A DNA stretch of 64,000 bases from JAHBNG01 sp039028975 (GCA_039028975.1 JBCCHB010000076.1:1-64000), one strand, 5' to 3'. Positions 26,355 through 35,305 are shown, counted from the first letter of the stretch. Notes: generated by a model from the sequence alone, not told the origin. Made by a program: numbers and translations.

Positions 26355-26819
26355 TCAGAAGATCAGGCTCTCGCAAAAGCCCTTGACCTCCTCTGCATGA
26401 TCCTGAAATTGCACATTCTCCCAGATCTTCTCCATCTTGCCGTCTGGATCAATAATCACGGTGGTTCGGGTGGCTCCCATATATTTCTTCCCCTCCCTCT
26501 CCTTCTCTTCCCAGATTCCCAGGGCCTCTAACAGCTTTTTCTCTGGATCCGCCAGCAGTGGGTAGTTTAACCCATGCTTCTCTGCAAATGCTTTGTGAGA
26601 ATCAATATCGTCGGGGCTGAGTCCATATACTTGGATACCCATGCTCTTAAATTGAGGAATTCGATCACGGAATTCCGTTGCTTCGACCGTTCAGCCATAG
26701 GTATCGTCTTTGGGGTAGACAAAAATGACATAGCGAGTACCAAGAAGATCCTTGGAAGAGACCTGGCCTGCCGTGTCGGACATAAGTGAGAATTCGGGAA
26801 TTGGTTCTCCGATTTTCAT
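26355..26819 (-). CDS. Bcp-type peroxiredoxin, candidate selenoprotein (UGA at catalytic Cys)
   Basis: One frame of 154 residues is interrupted only by TGA at 26691-26693 (codon 43). Around it the protein reads YPKDDTYG-(TGA)-TVEATEFRD, where Bcp/PrxQ peroxiredoxins have YPKDDTPGC-T-x-EA-x-x-FRD: the TGA sits exactly at the peroxidatic cysteine. With readthrough the length (154) and both flanks match the family, including GLSPDD, F-x-x-KH-x-L-x-YPLLADP and TVIIDPDGK. The usual second Cys five residues on is Thr, so this would be a one-Cys-type enzyme. I therefore read TGA as selenocysteine. The start at 26819 has AAGGA upstream. A palindrome suited to a bacterial SECIS lies just after the TGA. 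The alternative is a nonsense mutation. Confidence 0.75.
26661..26690 (-). promoter_or_regulatory. Candidate bacterial SECIS hairpin after the UGA
   Basis: On the minus strand, directly after the TGA codon, ACGGAATTCCGT (26667-26678) is a perfect palindrome that folds as a short stem with loop AATT or GAATTC. Flanking TCGA words (26661-26664 and 26683-26686) can extend the stem. The loop begins about 17 bases after the UGA, within the spacing usual for bacterial SECIS elements, which lie inside the coding region. The fold was judged by eye only. Confidence 0.45.
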
Positions 26820-26830
26820 TGTGGATTCCT

Positions 26831-26945
26831 TATACTTCGCCAGAAAAGTCTTGTCCCGATTCTTGACCAATCTCATTCTAAGAATTTCTGAGAAAGGAGG
26901 ACATCCCCATCTTCACGGGGACAAGCTTTTTCTGGCCATCTATAG
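26831..26945 (+). repeat. Family B repeat, copy 1
   Basis: This starts TATACTTCGCCAGAAAAG, continues TCTTGTCC, and ends TTTTTCTGGCCATCTATAG. It shares its ends and the middle word GAGGACA with the copies at 56106 and (reversed) 61333. Read on the minus strand, it ends GACTTTTCTGGCGAAGTATA, nine to twelve bases before the peroxiredoxin start, as it also does before the Hen1 gene. It carries an inner hairpin CCCCATCTTCACGGGG that the other copies lack. Confidence 0.7.
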
Positions 26946-26958
26946 ATGTTATTTAGAG

Positions 26959-27795
26959 TTAGCCCTTTACTGCGCCCGCGGCCAATCCTTCTACAACAAA
27001 GCGCTGCCCTACGTAGTATAAAACCATGACGGGTATCGCCGCTGCCGCTGCCGCTGCCATAATCAATCCCCAGCGGAAAACGTCGCCCGTAATAAGATAG
27101 CTGATGGCCACAGGAACTGTCTGCTTGGCGGGCGAAGAGATGAATATTAGACCCAATAATAGTTCGTTCCATGCACTAGTGAAGACGAGGATGCCCACAG
27201 CCACCAACCCCGGCGCGGTTAGAGGTAACACGATACGAAAGAGGGCCTGTAAACGCGTTGATCCATCGACCATAGCCTGCTCCTCCAGATCGGCGGGAAT
27301 GCTGCGGAAGAAACCCATCAACAACCAAGTTCCCAATGGCGTAGAAAAGGTAAGGTAGACGAAAATAAGCCCTGTATGAGTATTCCCTAGCTGCATTCGA
27401 TTGATGATAACTGAAAGAGGAATGAAGAGCAATGCCGCGGGCGTCAAATAGGTAAAAAGGATCAGCTTGCCAATCCAGTCCCGGTAGCGATATTTCAGCC
27501 GAATTAAACTATATGCAGCCAAACAGCTTATGAAGACAGAAATCAGGGTCGCAAGCCCAGCTACAAAGATGCTGTTACGAATATTCGTGAGAAACTCCAT
27601 CTTCGTAAAGAGATCGACGTAGTTCTTGGTGGTAGCGTTGAGCGGCAGCAGCGATGGCGTGCGGTAGATATCCTTTGGTAATTTCAGCGAAATACCGAAC
27701 ATGAAGTAGATGGGGAAGAGAATCACGATCGCCAGCAGAACCAGAAGTCCATAGAGAAGAATCTTTTGTCGTAGATCAAGTCGCTGTGACATCAA
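26959..27795 (-). CDS. Carbohydrate ABC importer permease (MalG-like)
   Basis: Protein of 278 residues with six membrane segments. The EAA loop is LEEQAMVDGSTRLQALFR and the C-terminus VEGLAAGAVKG is typical. It starts one base after the stop of its partner permease at 27796. It completes a CUT1 importer with 27796 and 28808, again without an ATPase gene. Confidence 0.9.
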   Translation of the reverse strand: MMSQRLDLRQKILLYGLLVLLAIVILFPIYFMFGISLKLPKDIYRTPSLLPLNATTKNYVDLFTKMEFLTNIRNSIFVAGLATLISVFISCLAAYSLIRLKYRYRDWIGKLILFTYLTPAALLFIPLSVIINRMQLGNTHTGLIFVYLTFSTPLGTWLLMGFFRSIPADLEEQAMVDGSTRLQALFRIVLPLTAPGLVAVGILVFTSAWNELLLGLIFISSPAKQTVPVAISYLITGDVFRWGLIMAAAAAAAIPVMVLYYVGQRFVVEGLAAGAVKG

Positions 27796-28734
27796 TCAAT
27801 CCTCATTCTGCAGCATTGCGGCTACAATAAAACCCAATATAGCAAAGATCGGTAGCATAGAAACGGACACTGCTGCTGCTTCACCAATACGTAGATTTTG
27901 CATTCCAAAATAGGCCAACACCGGGAACGTCATGGTTGCATCAGATGGCCCCCCCTGAGTCATGAGCCAGATGTTTTCAAAGCTATTGGTCGTCCAGATG
28001 GTTGAGAGCAATACGACCACCAGAACCACATGGCGAATACCTGGTATGGTCACTGTGCGAAAGCGTTGCCAGGCTGTTGCGCCATCAATGGCTGCAGCCT
28101 CATACTGTTCTTGGGGGACATTTTGCAGCGCGGCCAAAAAGGTTATTACCCAGAAGGGAAAGCCGCGCCAAAAGGTTGCAAAGATAACGCTCGGTTTTGC
28201 CCATTCTCTGGAGCTGAGAAAGTCCACATGGGTTTCAACCAATCCAAGGTTAATTAGGATATAATTGAATGCGCCTCCTTGGGGCGCATATAGCAGTTTC
28301 CACGTAATAAAGGCGACAAATGCTGGCATGGCCCACGGTATCAAGATGAGCCCGCGCCATCCTTGCCGGAAGCGAATCTGCTGGTTAAGCAAAAGAGCGA
28401 TCCCCATCCCCAAAACCAACTTCATGGTCTGCACCGAGCCGACAATGACAATCGTATTCCAGATTGTCGCCTGGAAGCTCGCCTGCCTAGCTAGATAACG
28501 ATAATTGCCAAAGCCGATAAATTCACCGACGGTGCCTACAGTCCGATTGGTAAAGCTGATCCAAACCGCAAAGGTAAAGGGATAGAGAACGAGAATCAGC
28601 AGACAGATACAGACCGGCGCAACCAGCGCATAGCCAAGCAGCGCCTGACGCTGGGTAAAGGTAAAGCGCGGTGGCTTGGGGTCGTTCGCCCTTGTAGACG
28701 GTATAGAGGTGGAGGCAAGCGATTGTTGGGACAT
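27796..28734 (-). CDS. Carbohydrate ABC importer permease (MalF-like)
   Basis: Protein of 312 residues from the ATG at 28734; the frame runs on to 28764, but those codons are part of the intercistronic hairpin sequence. A hydrophilic N-terminal tail of about 30 residues precedes six membrane segments, and the EAA loop is YEAAAIDGATAWQRFR. It is the MalF-side partner of the 26959 permease. Confidence 0.9.
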   Translation of the reverse strand: MSQQSLASTSIPSTRANDPKPPRFTFTQRQALLGYALVAPVCICLLILVLYPFTFAVWISFTNRTVGTVGEFIGFGNYRYLARQASFQATIWNTIVIVGSVQTMKLVLGMGIALLLNQQIRFRQGWRGLILIPWAMPAFVAFITWKLLYAPQGGAFNYILINLGLVETHVDFLSSREWAKPSVIFATFWRGFPFWVITFLAALQNVPQEQYEAAAIDGATAWQRFRTVTIPGIRHVVLVVVLLSTIWTTNSFENIWLMTQGGPSDATMTFPVLAYFGMQNLRIGEAAAVSVSMLPIFAILGFIVAAMLQNED

Positions 28735-28750
28735 AATTGGTGGTCGGTAA

Positions 28751-28796
28751 TCGGTGGTCAGCACGCACTACCGACTACTGACGTACTGATCACCGA
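28751..28796 (-). terminator. Intercistronic hairpin after binding-protein gene
   Basis: TCGGTGGTCAG (28751-28761) pairs with CTGATCACCGA (28786-28796) with one wobble, and inner GTCGGTA/TACCGAC-like words add pairing. It lies between the binding-protein stop (28808) and the permease start (28734), the same position as the hairpins at 11678 and 15249. Confidence 0.55.
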
Positions 28797-28807
28797 CTCA
28801 CTGTTCA

Positions 28808-30139
28808 CTACTGATACTTATCGTAAATTTCCTGGCACGATGCCTGAGCTTCGGCAACGGCTTCGTCAATGCTCATGCCGTCAACAGCAACCCGTAGAAC
28901 CATTTTGGGTGTGATAAAGCTGTTCTGGTATTCGCCATAAGCAGTGTTTTCTACATCAGGCCAGGCACCGGGCGTACCGGTTTTGGCCAACTCGGTTAAG
29001 CCAGCGTGGACAGGGCTTTCGTTGAAGATCTCGAAGTCGAGCTGATTTTCCAGCACGGCACCGTAGATAGCAAAGCGGTAGTATTCAGAGAGGAACCCAG
29101 GATCCATCAGATACTCAACCAACTCTTTGGCGAGTTCCTCTTTGTCCCCTGCTGTAACCACACGGAAATTCGTCTGCGCCGGTGACACATGTAGCTTAGG
29201 ACCAGCCGGGAAGGGTGAATATTGAGTCATCTCCCCAAGCTCTGGATCATTCTCACGCATATAGACATAGACGCTGCCAGGGTTGGCGATAAAGACACAT
29301 TGGGCTGATTGGTAACAGGTATTGTCGCCTGCACCATCCCACGTAGCAACGCCAGGTGGGAAAACATCATCCGTGTATAAAGGCGTAATCCATTCCAAAA
29401 ACTCGCGGGTTTCTGCGCTATCGATAGTACAGCTCTTGCCTTCATCATCAGCAATACGGCCACCAAAGGATTGGAGCATACTGGTAGTCATATTGGCATC
29501 ACCTACGTTAGAGAGTGCAAAGCCCATGCCATAATTATTAGGCGGATCTTGGGCTGCGGCAGCCATTTCAGAGAGTTCCAACCACGTTGCCGGGGCTTCG
29601 GTAAAGCCGGCTGGTTCCAACAGATCCATACGACGATAAAGTACATTTCCACCATTGCCGTAAGGGATACCGTAAATTGTGCCACCAAAGTCGGCAACCT
29701 GAGCATTGACGCTGGGGACACTGAGCCAACCGCCTTGATCATTGCCAACCTTCTCAAAGAGATCATCCAGCGGAACAAGCAGTTCACGTTGTACCAACTG
29801 GAGGGCTAACCCTGTACGGACATCAACGGCATCAGGCAACGTTCCTGCTTCAATGGCGGCAGAGACCTTCTGTACCATCTCGTTCTGGTTGATAACAACT
29901 GCTTCGACTGGAATGCCCTTCTCTTCACCAAACTGGTTAATACGGTCAATCACAAGCTGATTGCCGGGATCCGAGAAAGTCAGGCCGACCCAATACGTAA
30001 GGGGATCCGATTCATCAACGGCAGGTGCGGCAGCATCACCACTCGATGTATCCGCGGCTGGTGCTGACTCACCGGAGGGAGCACACGCAGCGGCCACAAG
30101 CATCAACATCATGAATAAAGCCAAAAGGGGGTTACGCAT
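28808..30139 (-). CDS. Sugar ABC importer substrate-binding lipoprotein
   Basis: Protein of 443 residues, solute-binding family 1. The signal MRNPLLALFMMLMLVAAAC is of Sec type with lipobox AAAC, followed by a Ser/Ala/Asp-rich linker. It leads the importer 28808-26959. It lies only 42 bases after the stop of another binding-protein gene (30182), so the two may be cotranscribed, although they belong to different importer types. Confidence 0.9.
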   Translation of the reverse strand: MRNPLLALFMMLMLVAAACAPSGESAPAADTSSGDAAAPAVDESDPLTYWVGLTFSDPGNQLVIDRINQFGEEKGIPVEAVVINQNEMVQKVSAAIEAGTLPDAVDVRTGLALQLVQRELLVPLDDLFEKVGNDQGGWLSVPSVNAQVADFGGTIYGIPYGNGGNVLYRRMDLLEPAGFTEAPATWLELSEMAAAAQDPPNNYGMGFALSNVGDANMTTSMLQSFGGRIADDEGKSCTIDSAETREFLEWITPLYTDDVFPPGVATWDGAGDNTCYQSAQCVFIANPGSVYVYMRENDPELGEMTQYSPFPAGPKLHVSPAQTNFRVVTAGDKEELAKELVEYLMDPGFLSEYYRFAIYGAVLENQLDFEIFNESPVHAGLTELAKTGTPGAWPDVENTAYGEYQNSFITPKMVLRVAVDGMSIDEAVAEAQASCQEIYDKYQ

Positions 30140-30181
30140 AGTTTTCTCCTTTGTTTTCGTTTGGACGAGGACCTTAGTACA

Positions 30182-31702
30182 CTATCGAGGATTTGCCGCT
30201 CGCCACTCTTGTAGCTGGCTATTGACTTCATCAATGATGGTCTGTGCACCCGCCGCGTTTAGTGCATCAATGGCGGCTGGTGCATTCTCCGCATAGGAGA
30301 CCCAACCATAGACTATCGGTAGTACCATCTCTTCATAGACAGCCGATGTCTGGGCTATTTCGGTCTTGATTGGTTCCCGATCGACCACAAAGCCCAACGC
30401 CTCAGAGGGGAACGCGTTATCGTTCATCTCTTTGGTCGCTTCCCAGGCACCAACTTGCTTGGCATCGCGGTAATAAGCCAAGAATTGATTGCCAAACATC
30501 CAATCCGTGTTGGGGTTGTAGGTGCTGGTGTCTGCTGTGACACCCTCAGGATAAGTCATCACTAAGTTGGCTTCATCTTCCCACACCCAATGAGTATCTT
30601 TGATGCCTCGTGAGAGCAGATTGTAGATATCTGGGTTGGTGTTGAACTCTTCCAGCACTTCCATAGCCTTCTCTGGGTTTTGGGATGTGGTGCAGATACC
30701 ATTCATAGTGGCGGTAGCACCAGCCGTATCCAGAATGAGCGGATTGGTCAGGTTTTTCATGACAAATTCAAAACCGTAGGCCGTTTGGGCTTCCACATCG
30801 TTGCCCGGCTTCTCTACATGATACCCCATGGCAAACTGGCCCGCACGGAAAGCAGCTTGTGCCTCATCATTGGGGAGAGGTTCCAGAGGCATAAGCCCTT
30901 CATCCACCCAACGTTTGGTCGTATCGGCTGCCTGTTGGAATTCAATGGTATCGACTGTATTCAGGGCTGTTAAACTCTCATCCTCCGCGCGCATGCCCAG
31001 AAACTTGATGCCATCATCCAGCGGATCGTACCCATAGTACTGCTCAAGCCATAGACCTCGCCCTGGCGCAGCTACGAAGACTGGCGTAATGCCTTCCCCA
31101 TCGCGAACTGCTTCTAGCCAAGGCTCCATATCTTCCCAAGTCTCCACAGTGTCCAGGTCCAGGCCATACGTATCAGCCAGATCTTTACGGGGATGGACGC
31201 CCCAAGGCTTAGGGAAGATCTGCTGATTGATTACGCCGTAGATGGTTCCATTGACCCGTGCTGCGTCCCAAGTACTCTCTGGCATGCTGCCCCATAATCC
31301 TGGCGCGTGGTTGAGCAGCAGATCGTCTAGTGGTGCCAAGACACCATTAGCCACATTGTTGGCGTAAGAGTTGGTCCACGGTGCCGTGAAGATGATGTCA
31401 CATTCTTCACCTGCTGAGAGGCGCAACTGCATCTTATCATTGTAAGCACCAAAGTCGATTGGCTCCAACGACAGGTTGACACCAATCTTCTCATTCAGGA
31501 TAACATTCATGGCATCCTGAACCATCTGCAAATCTGTGGGGACACCGCGGCCTGCGTAGGTGTAGGTGATCTCCACCATACCATCGGACATGGGTGCGCC
31601 CGATTCACCTGCAGGGGCCACTGTGGGTGCCGCACAACCAGCGAGGACAAGCGCTAAAATTATTACACTTGCCAATAGAGTCATGACAACTCGTTTTTTC
31701 AT
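30182..31702 (-). CDS. LipO/LplA-type substrate-binding lipoprotein (DUF3502)
   Basis: Protein of 506 residues. The signal peptide is MKKRVVMTLLASVIILALVL with lipobox LAGC. The C-terminal 60-70 residues (GFVVDREPIKTEIA onward, ending in AGAQTIIDEVNSQLQEW) resemble DUF3502, found in large binding proteins that pair with LplB/LplC-like permeases (YtcQ/LipO type) and often bind oligosaccharides from plant or mucilage polysaccharides. Its probable permeases are 3.8 kb upstream at 35473 and 36572, separated by a kinase gene, an ATPase pseudogene and a toxin-antitoxin pair. A GGAGGAAA site precedes the ATG. Confidence 0.85.
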   Translation of the reverse strand: MKKRVVMTLLASVIILALVLAGCAAPTVAPAGESGAPMSDGMVEITYTYAGRGVPTDLQMVQDAMNVILNEKIGVNLSLEPIDFGAYNDKMQLRLSAGEECDIIFTAPWTNSYANNVANGVLAPLDDLLLNHAPGLWGSMPESTWDAARVNGTIYGVINQQIFPKPWGVHPRKDLADTYGLDLDTVETWEDMEPWLEAVRDGEGITPVFVAAPGRGLWLEQYYGYDPLDDGIKFLGMRAEDESLTALNTVDTIEFQQAADTTKRWVDEGLMPLEPLPNDEAQAAFRAGQFAMGYHVEKPGNDVEAQTAYGFEFVMKNLTNPLILDTAGATATMNGICTTSQNPEKAMEVLEEFNTNPDIYNLLSRGIKDTHWVWEDEANLVMTYPEGVTADTSTYNPNTDWMFGNQFLAYYRDAKQVGAWEATKEMNDNAFPSEALGFVVDREPIKTEIAQTSAVYEEMVLPIVYGWVSYAENAPAAIDALNAAGAQTIIDEVNSQLQEWRAANPR

Positions 31703-31747
31703 TGGTTTCCTCCTTAGGAAATGTTAGTAACAAAAATTCGTTGGGGG

Positions 31748-32023
31748 TTATGAAACCGCCAGGTTGGTTTGATCAACAAACTGGCGCAGCCATACATTAA
31801 CTAGGGTTTCTGTACTGATTTGACGATCTCGCGCAATCTTCCGAAGCTCCTTCAAGAGTTCTAACTCGATTGTCACAGAATTCCGTAACGATGCTGGTTC
31901 AAAAGTTATGTCCACTTCATAAGATTGGTTTTCGAAGTCTGCGGTGCTATGTGTATCCCAAAATTCAGCCATTTCTTCATAGCTTTGAGCATTAGAAATT
32001 GTACTCTTACCTTCGTTTTCCAT
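31748..32023 (-). CDS. CopG/BrnA-type antitoxin
   Basis: Protein of 91 residues from the ATG at 32023. SYEEMAEFWDTHSTADF is characteristic of CopG-type antitoxins partnered with BrnT, and the C-terminal part, SVTIELELLKELRKIARDRQ, is a ribbon-helix-helix-like DNA-binding segment. It overlaps the toxin gene by 17 bases. Such antitoxins bind and block the toxin and repress their own operon. Confidence 0.8.
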   Translation of the reverse strand: MENEGKSTISNAQSYEEMAEFWDTHSTADFENQSYEVDITFEPASLRNSVTIELELLKELRKIARDRQISTETLVNVWLRQFVDQTNLAVS

Positions 32024-32300
32024 AGTGTCTTTTTTCTTTTTCGTCCATATCCCGTGCACTAATAACCAAAGCCCTTCGATCTGGCTTTAAGATGAAGAAG
32101 ACAATAATGTATCGGCCAGCATCAGAGTTTCCGTATGCTGCGTACAAATTCTCATTGGGACGATACCCTTTTTCAACAAATCGTACATGGGGTTCTGAAA
32201 ATAATGCTTCTTCGACCTCATCGGTCTCAAGCCGATGCTTGTCCGAGATCTTTTCCTCGAAATCCGGTAACCAAAGTACTTCATTGATATGCATACGCAA
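32007..32300 (-). CDS. BrnT family toxin
   Basis: Protein of 97 residues (or 95 from the second ATG). W-x-x-DFEEKISDKHRLETDEVEEALF, a central Y-x-x-YG-x-x-x-AGRYIIVFFI and ARDMDEKEKRHY match the BrnT toxin family, a RelE-fold ribonuclease that inhibits translation. The toxin-first order with an overlapping antitoxin is the normal arrangement for this pair. An AT-rich stretch with TATACT (-10-like) lies about 30 bases upstream at 32320-32335. Confidence 0.82.
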   Translation of the reverse strand: MRMHINEVLWLPDFEEKISDKHRLETDEVEEALFSEPHVRFVEKGYRPNENLYAAYGNSDAGRYIIVFFILKPDRRALVISARDMDEKEKRHYGKRR

Positions 32301-32367
32301 AGCCTATCTTTGTATTAGAAACTTTAGTATACCAATTGGACGGAGACGTGACCATAGTCAACAAAAG

Positions 32368-32964
32368 CTAATTTGCGGAATGCGTGTCCGGTGTTGATGT
32401 CAAGTATTGTATCAACTGCTGGAAATCGGGGTAATTCAATACATCGACATTGCGGCACGCCCACTCCTCAAATCTCCTACGTGAAATGTTATCGGGTAAT
32501 TCGTTTTCCTGCAAGTATTCGCGCAACTTGCGAAAAAGCATTTCGCTGAGGTCTTTACGTGGAACCAATAGGCATATTGTTCTGTAGCAAAGAAGCCTGT
32601 TGAATTGAATATATCGCGAAACTCTTGGACACCCGCATCAAATGTGGTCTCACCTATTTGTCTGCATTGCGGCAAGTTCATCATCTGAAAAGGCAACTTT
32701 CAACTCGACCGTGGGCGGCTCGGACCATGCCGTGTTGACTAGGTTTATGTCAAAACCGGGCCATTCGAGGTCAGCAACGGTCCACCTGGGTCTGGTGGCG
32801 GCACTGAGCATGGCCGTAACGGCTTGCAGCATTGTAGACTTGCCCGAACTGTTTTTACCGATCAGGATAATCAGGTCTTTGGCTTGACCCGTCTCGTCAG
32901 TGAAGTCGAGCTCTTTGTTCTGGAATTTTTTGAAGTTTTCTAAGTGTAACCTAGTGGCTTTCAT
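32368..32964 (-). pseudogene. Decayed AAA ATPase (OLD/RecF-like N-terminus)
   Basis: The 5' part (32964-32650) encodes MKATRLHLENFKKFQNKELDF and the Walker A motif IGKNSSGKST, a typical opening of AAA ATPases with an ABC-like head domain. The frame then stops after AAMQTNR. The sequence seems to continue in a second frame (GETTFDAGVQEFRDIF, about 32640-32560) and then in a third (VPRKDLSEMLFRKLREYL to 32368). There is no Walker B and the total is far below the usual length, so this is a frameshifted and internally deleted remnant. It lies between the kinase gene and the BrnT/BrnA pair. Confidence 0.65.
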
Positions 32965-33151
32965 CTAGGTTTCCTTTTTAGAATTTTAGAATCGTAATGT
33001 ATCCCACTTGTAGATGAAAGTAATCTAAACTAATTGTTAGCACGAACAAGAACTGGGTCAACCATATCGTACGCTGGGCAGGAATGCCCATCTCCTCATA
33101 GCGAGCTGAAATGTCCACTATGCCTAACCCAACGCCTATTCACGCCTACAA

Positions 33152-35305
33152 TTAATTTGTTGGTATCACAACGCGAAAACTGTGGTGCCTATCGATCTCG
33201 GATGGACTTGATTTCTCTCGGCTTGCACAACGAGCGTTATCACCACGTACGGCACGGAAAAAACTTAAACTCCAAATATCGATTCCCCAATTATATCTAT
33301 CACTCGTCCATTCTGTTGTTCCAACCATATCATAAATGCCATACGGGCTAGCAAACTCTGGAAAGCTGCCAACAATATAGTTACCGAATATCCGATCTTC
33401 CTCTTCGTCTGTCGGTGCCTCATTTCCCCAGGGATAAATGCGAGCATCTGTTCCTCTGCAGGCCTTTTCCCATTCCGATTCTGTTGGCAAACGTCCACCT
33501 ACCCAGTCAGCGTAGGTATTAGCCATATGCCAAGAAATGCCCCCGATTGGTGTCTTAGAGACTTTCAATGTATCCTGATCCCAGTATTCAAAAGATGGCG
33601 AGTCGCAAACTCCTGCCTCAATACAAGCTACATACTGAGAAGTTGTTACCGGAGTCTGCATAATCCAGATGCCATTAACATAGCCCGCACGTTGTGGAAG
33701 CTCGTCTTTAAAGTAATCTATGCACTCAGGGCATTGATCAAGCATCTCTTTTTGAGCATTTTCAACTACATCTGATGTGCTTCCCACGGTAAATCCGCCT
33801 GCAGGGATCCACACATATTCTGCACCGTCTTGCGAATTAATCCAAGTATCACCAAGTTGGGGATCAGTTGGCACATTTGCCATTCCTATCGCTCTATTAG
33901 CAGTATTACGTCCAATGATGAAACTCGCGAAGGCCGTCAAGATGAGCGTTGCGAGGGCAATTGCCCCTACTCTACGCCGATTCACCAAGGGGCGAAGCTT
34001 TTTCTGCGATATTAAAGGTGCCTTATTTGTATCTAAGACTGCTGTTACGGCCTCGGCTAGCGTGTAGCCGTCTGCTGGACGGTCATCCCGCTCTTCCTCA
34101 AAACAATCAGCAAGTAACCCGACCAAGGCAGGATTCATCCCCTGTTTTTCAAGCCGCTTTTGCCAAAGCGTTCCTCCTGGTCGGCCAGTCTGCAAATTCC
34201 CCGTCAGCAACTGATACCAGATAACACCCAGCGCATAGACATCATCCCGTGGGTCAGGAGATTCGCCACGCATCTGCTGGGGTGAGGCATACAGCGGTGT
34301 ATATGACCCCTGCAATGCACTAACCAAAAACTGTCCTTGACTTACATTCCCAAACGTTTTTCGCACACTCTGTTGAACAGCCACACCACCAATACCAAAG
34401 TCGGCAACTTTGTAACGGACCTCACTATTTTCCTGGTAGACCAAAATATTTGCTGGCTTCAAATCGCGGTGGACAATAGGCGGATTCACAGCATGAGCGA
34501 ATCCCACGATTTCAGCCAGATTGTGTATCACGCGCGCAGCTTGTTCTGGTGTCGGGCCATCCTGGGTGTGGTGCCACTCTTGAATCAAGCCGCCCAAATC
34601 ACCACCATCTACATACTCATATGCAAGGCACGGTGTATCGGCACTGAGGAATGTGTGGCGTAGCTGGGCAATGCCTGGGTGCTGCCCTTGCTGCATTATC
34701 CGGTCCAGCAGTTCGGTTTCGTTGCGTAACTGTTGCGCTGCGGCAGTATCCAGACAGAATTTAAGCGCAACCGGCTCGGCATTTGCAAGATGTGGATTAC
34801 GCGCCTTCCATACCTCGCCAAAGCCGCCGATGCCTAGTAACCGTTCCAATTCCCAATCAACCCCCGGCAATGGCTGCTCTCCTGACTTGAAGCGAGATAC
34901 ACGGGGCGGCAAGAAGCGCAACAGGTCTTCGGCTTTGCGCGGCACAAGCCCCGCGGGAACGGTCGTGCCGCTGGGGTCGGCAGGGCGACGCATGGAACCG
35001 CGAATGGCCGCCGGTAACTGAATCAGATAGCTTTCAAGCTTCTGCTGCATTTCGGGCGATTGAGCGGCGGCGATCTCTTGTACCAGTTGAGCCGCCAGCA
35101 TGCGAATCTGGACACCCTCGGCTTGGGCAATGGTTTCCAGTTCCTGTCGTAGTTCTTCACGGCTATGCTGCTCGTTCCACCGTTGCCATATATCTTGCGC
35201 AACGCCGGGCAGTACGTCAACCAGCAAATCACCCAAAATGCCACCACCCGCGGCATTGCAGAGAGCTTTGGTAACAAACCTCAACAGATCAAACGGCGTG
35301 TTCAT
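33152..35305 (-). CDS. Ser/Thr kinase fused to a formylglycine-enzyme-like domain
   Basis: Protein of 717 residues. An N-terminal helical region (1-120) has no family I recognise. The protein kinase domain (about 150-410) has IGGFGEVWKA, the VALKF lysine, HRDLKPANILV and VADFGIGG, so it appears catalytically intact. A membrane segment (VGAIALATLILTAFASFIIG, about 450-470) is followed by an outside SUMF1/FGE-like domain (WIPAGGFTVGS, TPIGGISWHMANTYADW, GRLPTESEWEKACRG, YPWG, YDMVGTTEWT). The architecture suggests a sensor kinase with an extracytoplasmic ligand domain. The FGE end reads RAVRGDNARC instead of RGGSW, so enzyme activity there is doubtful. It interrupts an importer locus. Confidence 0.85.
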   Translation of the reverse strand: MNTPFDLLRFVTKALCNAAGGGILGDLLVDVLPGVAQDIWQRWNEQHSREELRQELETIAQAEGVQIRMLAAQLVQEIAAAQSPEMQQKLESYLIQLPAAIRGSMRRPADPSGTTVPAGLVPRKAEDLLRFLPPRVSRFKSGEQPLPGVDWELERLLGIGGFGEVWKARNPHLANAEPVALKFCLDTAAAQQLRNETELLDRIMQQGQHPGIAQLRHTFLSADTPCLAYEYVDGGDLGGLIQEWHHTQDGPTPEQAARVIHNLAEIVGFAHAVNPPIVHRDLKPANILVYQENSEVRYKVADFGIGGVAVQQSVRKTFGNVSQGQFLVSALQGSYTPLYASPQQMRGESPDPRDDVYALGVIWYQLLTGNLQTGRPGGTLWQKRLEKQGMNPALVGLLADCFEEERDDRPADGYTLAEAVTAVLDTNKAPLISQKKLRPLVNRRRVGAIALATLILTAFASFIIGRNTANRAIGMANVPTDPQLGDTWINSQDGAEYVWIPAGGFTVGSTSDVVENAQKEMLDQCPECIDYFKDELPQRAGYVNGIWIMQTPVTTSQYVACIEAGVCDSPSFEYWDQDTLKVSKTPIGGISWHMANTYADWVGGRLPTESEWEKACRGTDARIYPWGNEAPTDEEEDRIFGNYIVGSFPEFASPYGIYDMVGTTEWTSDRYNWGIDIWSLSFFRAVRGDNARCASREKSSPSEIDRHHSFRVVIPTN

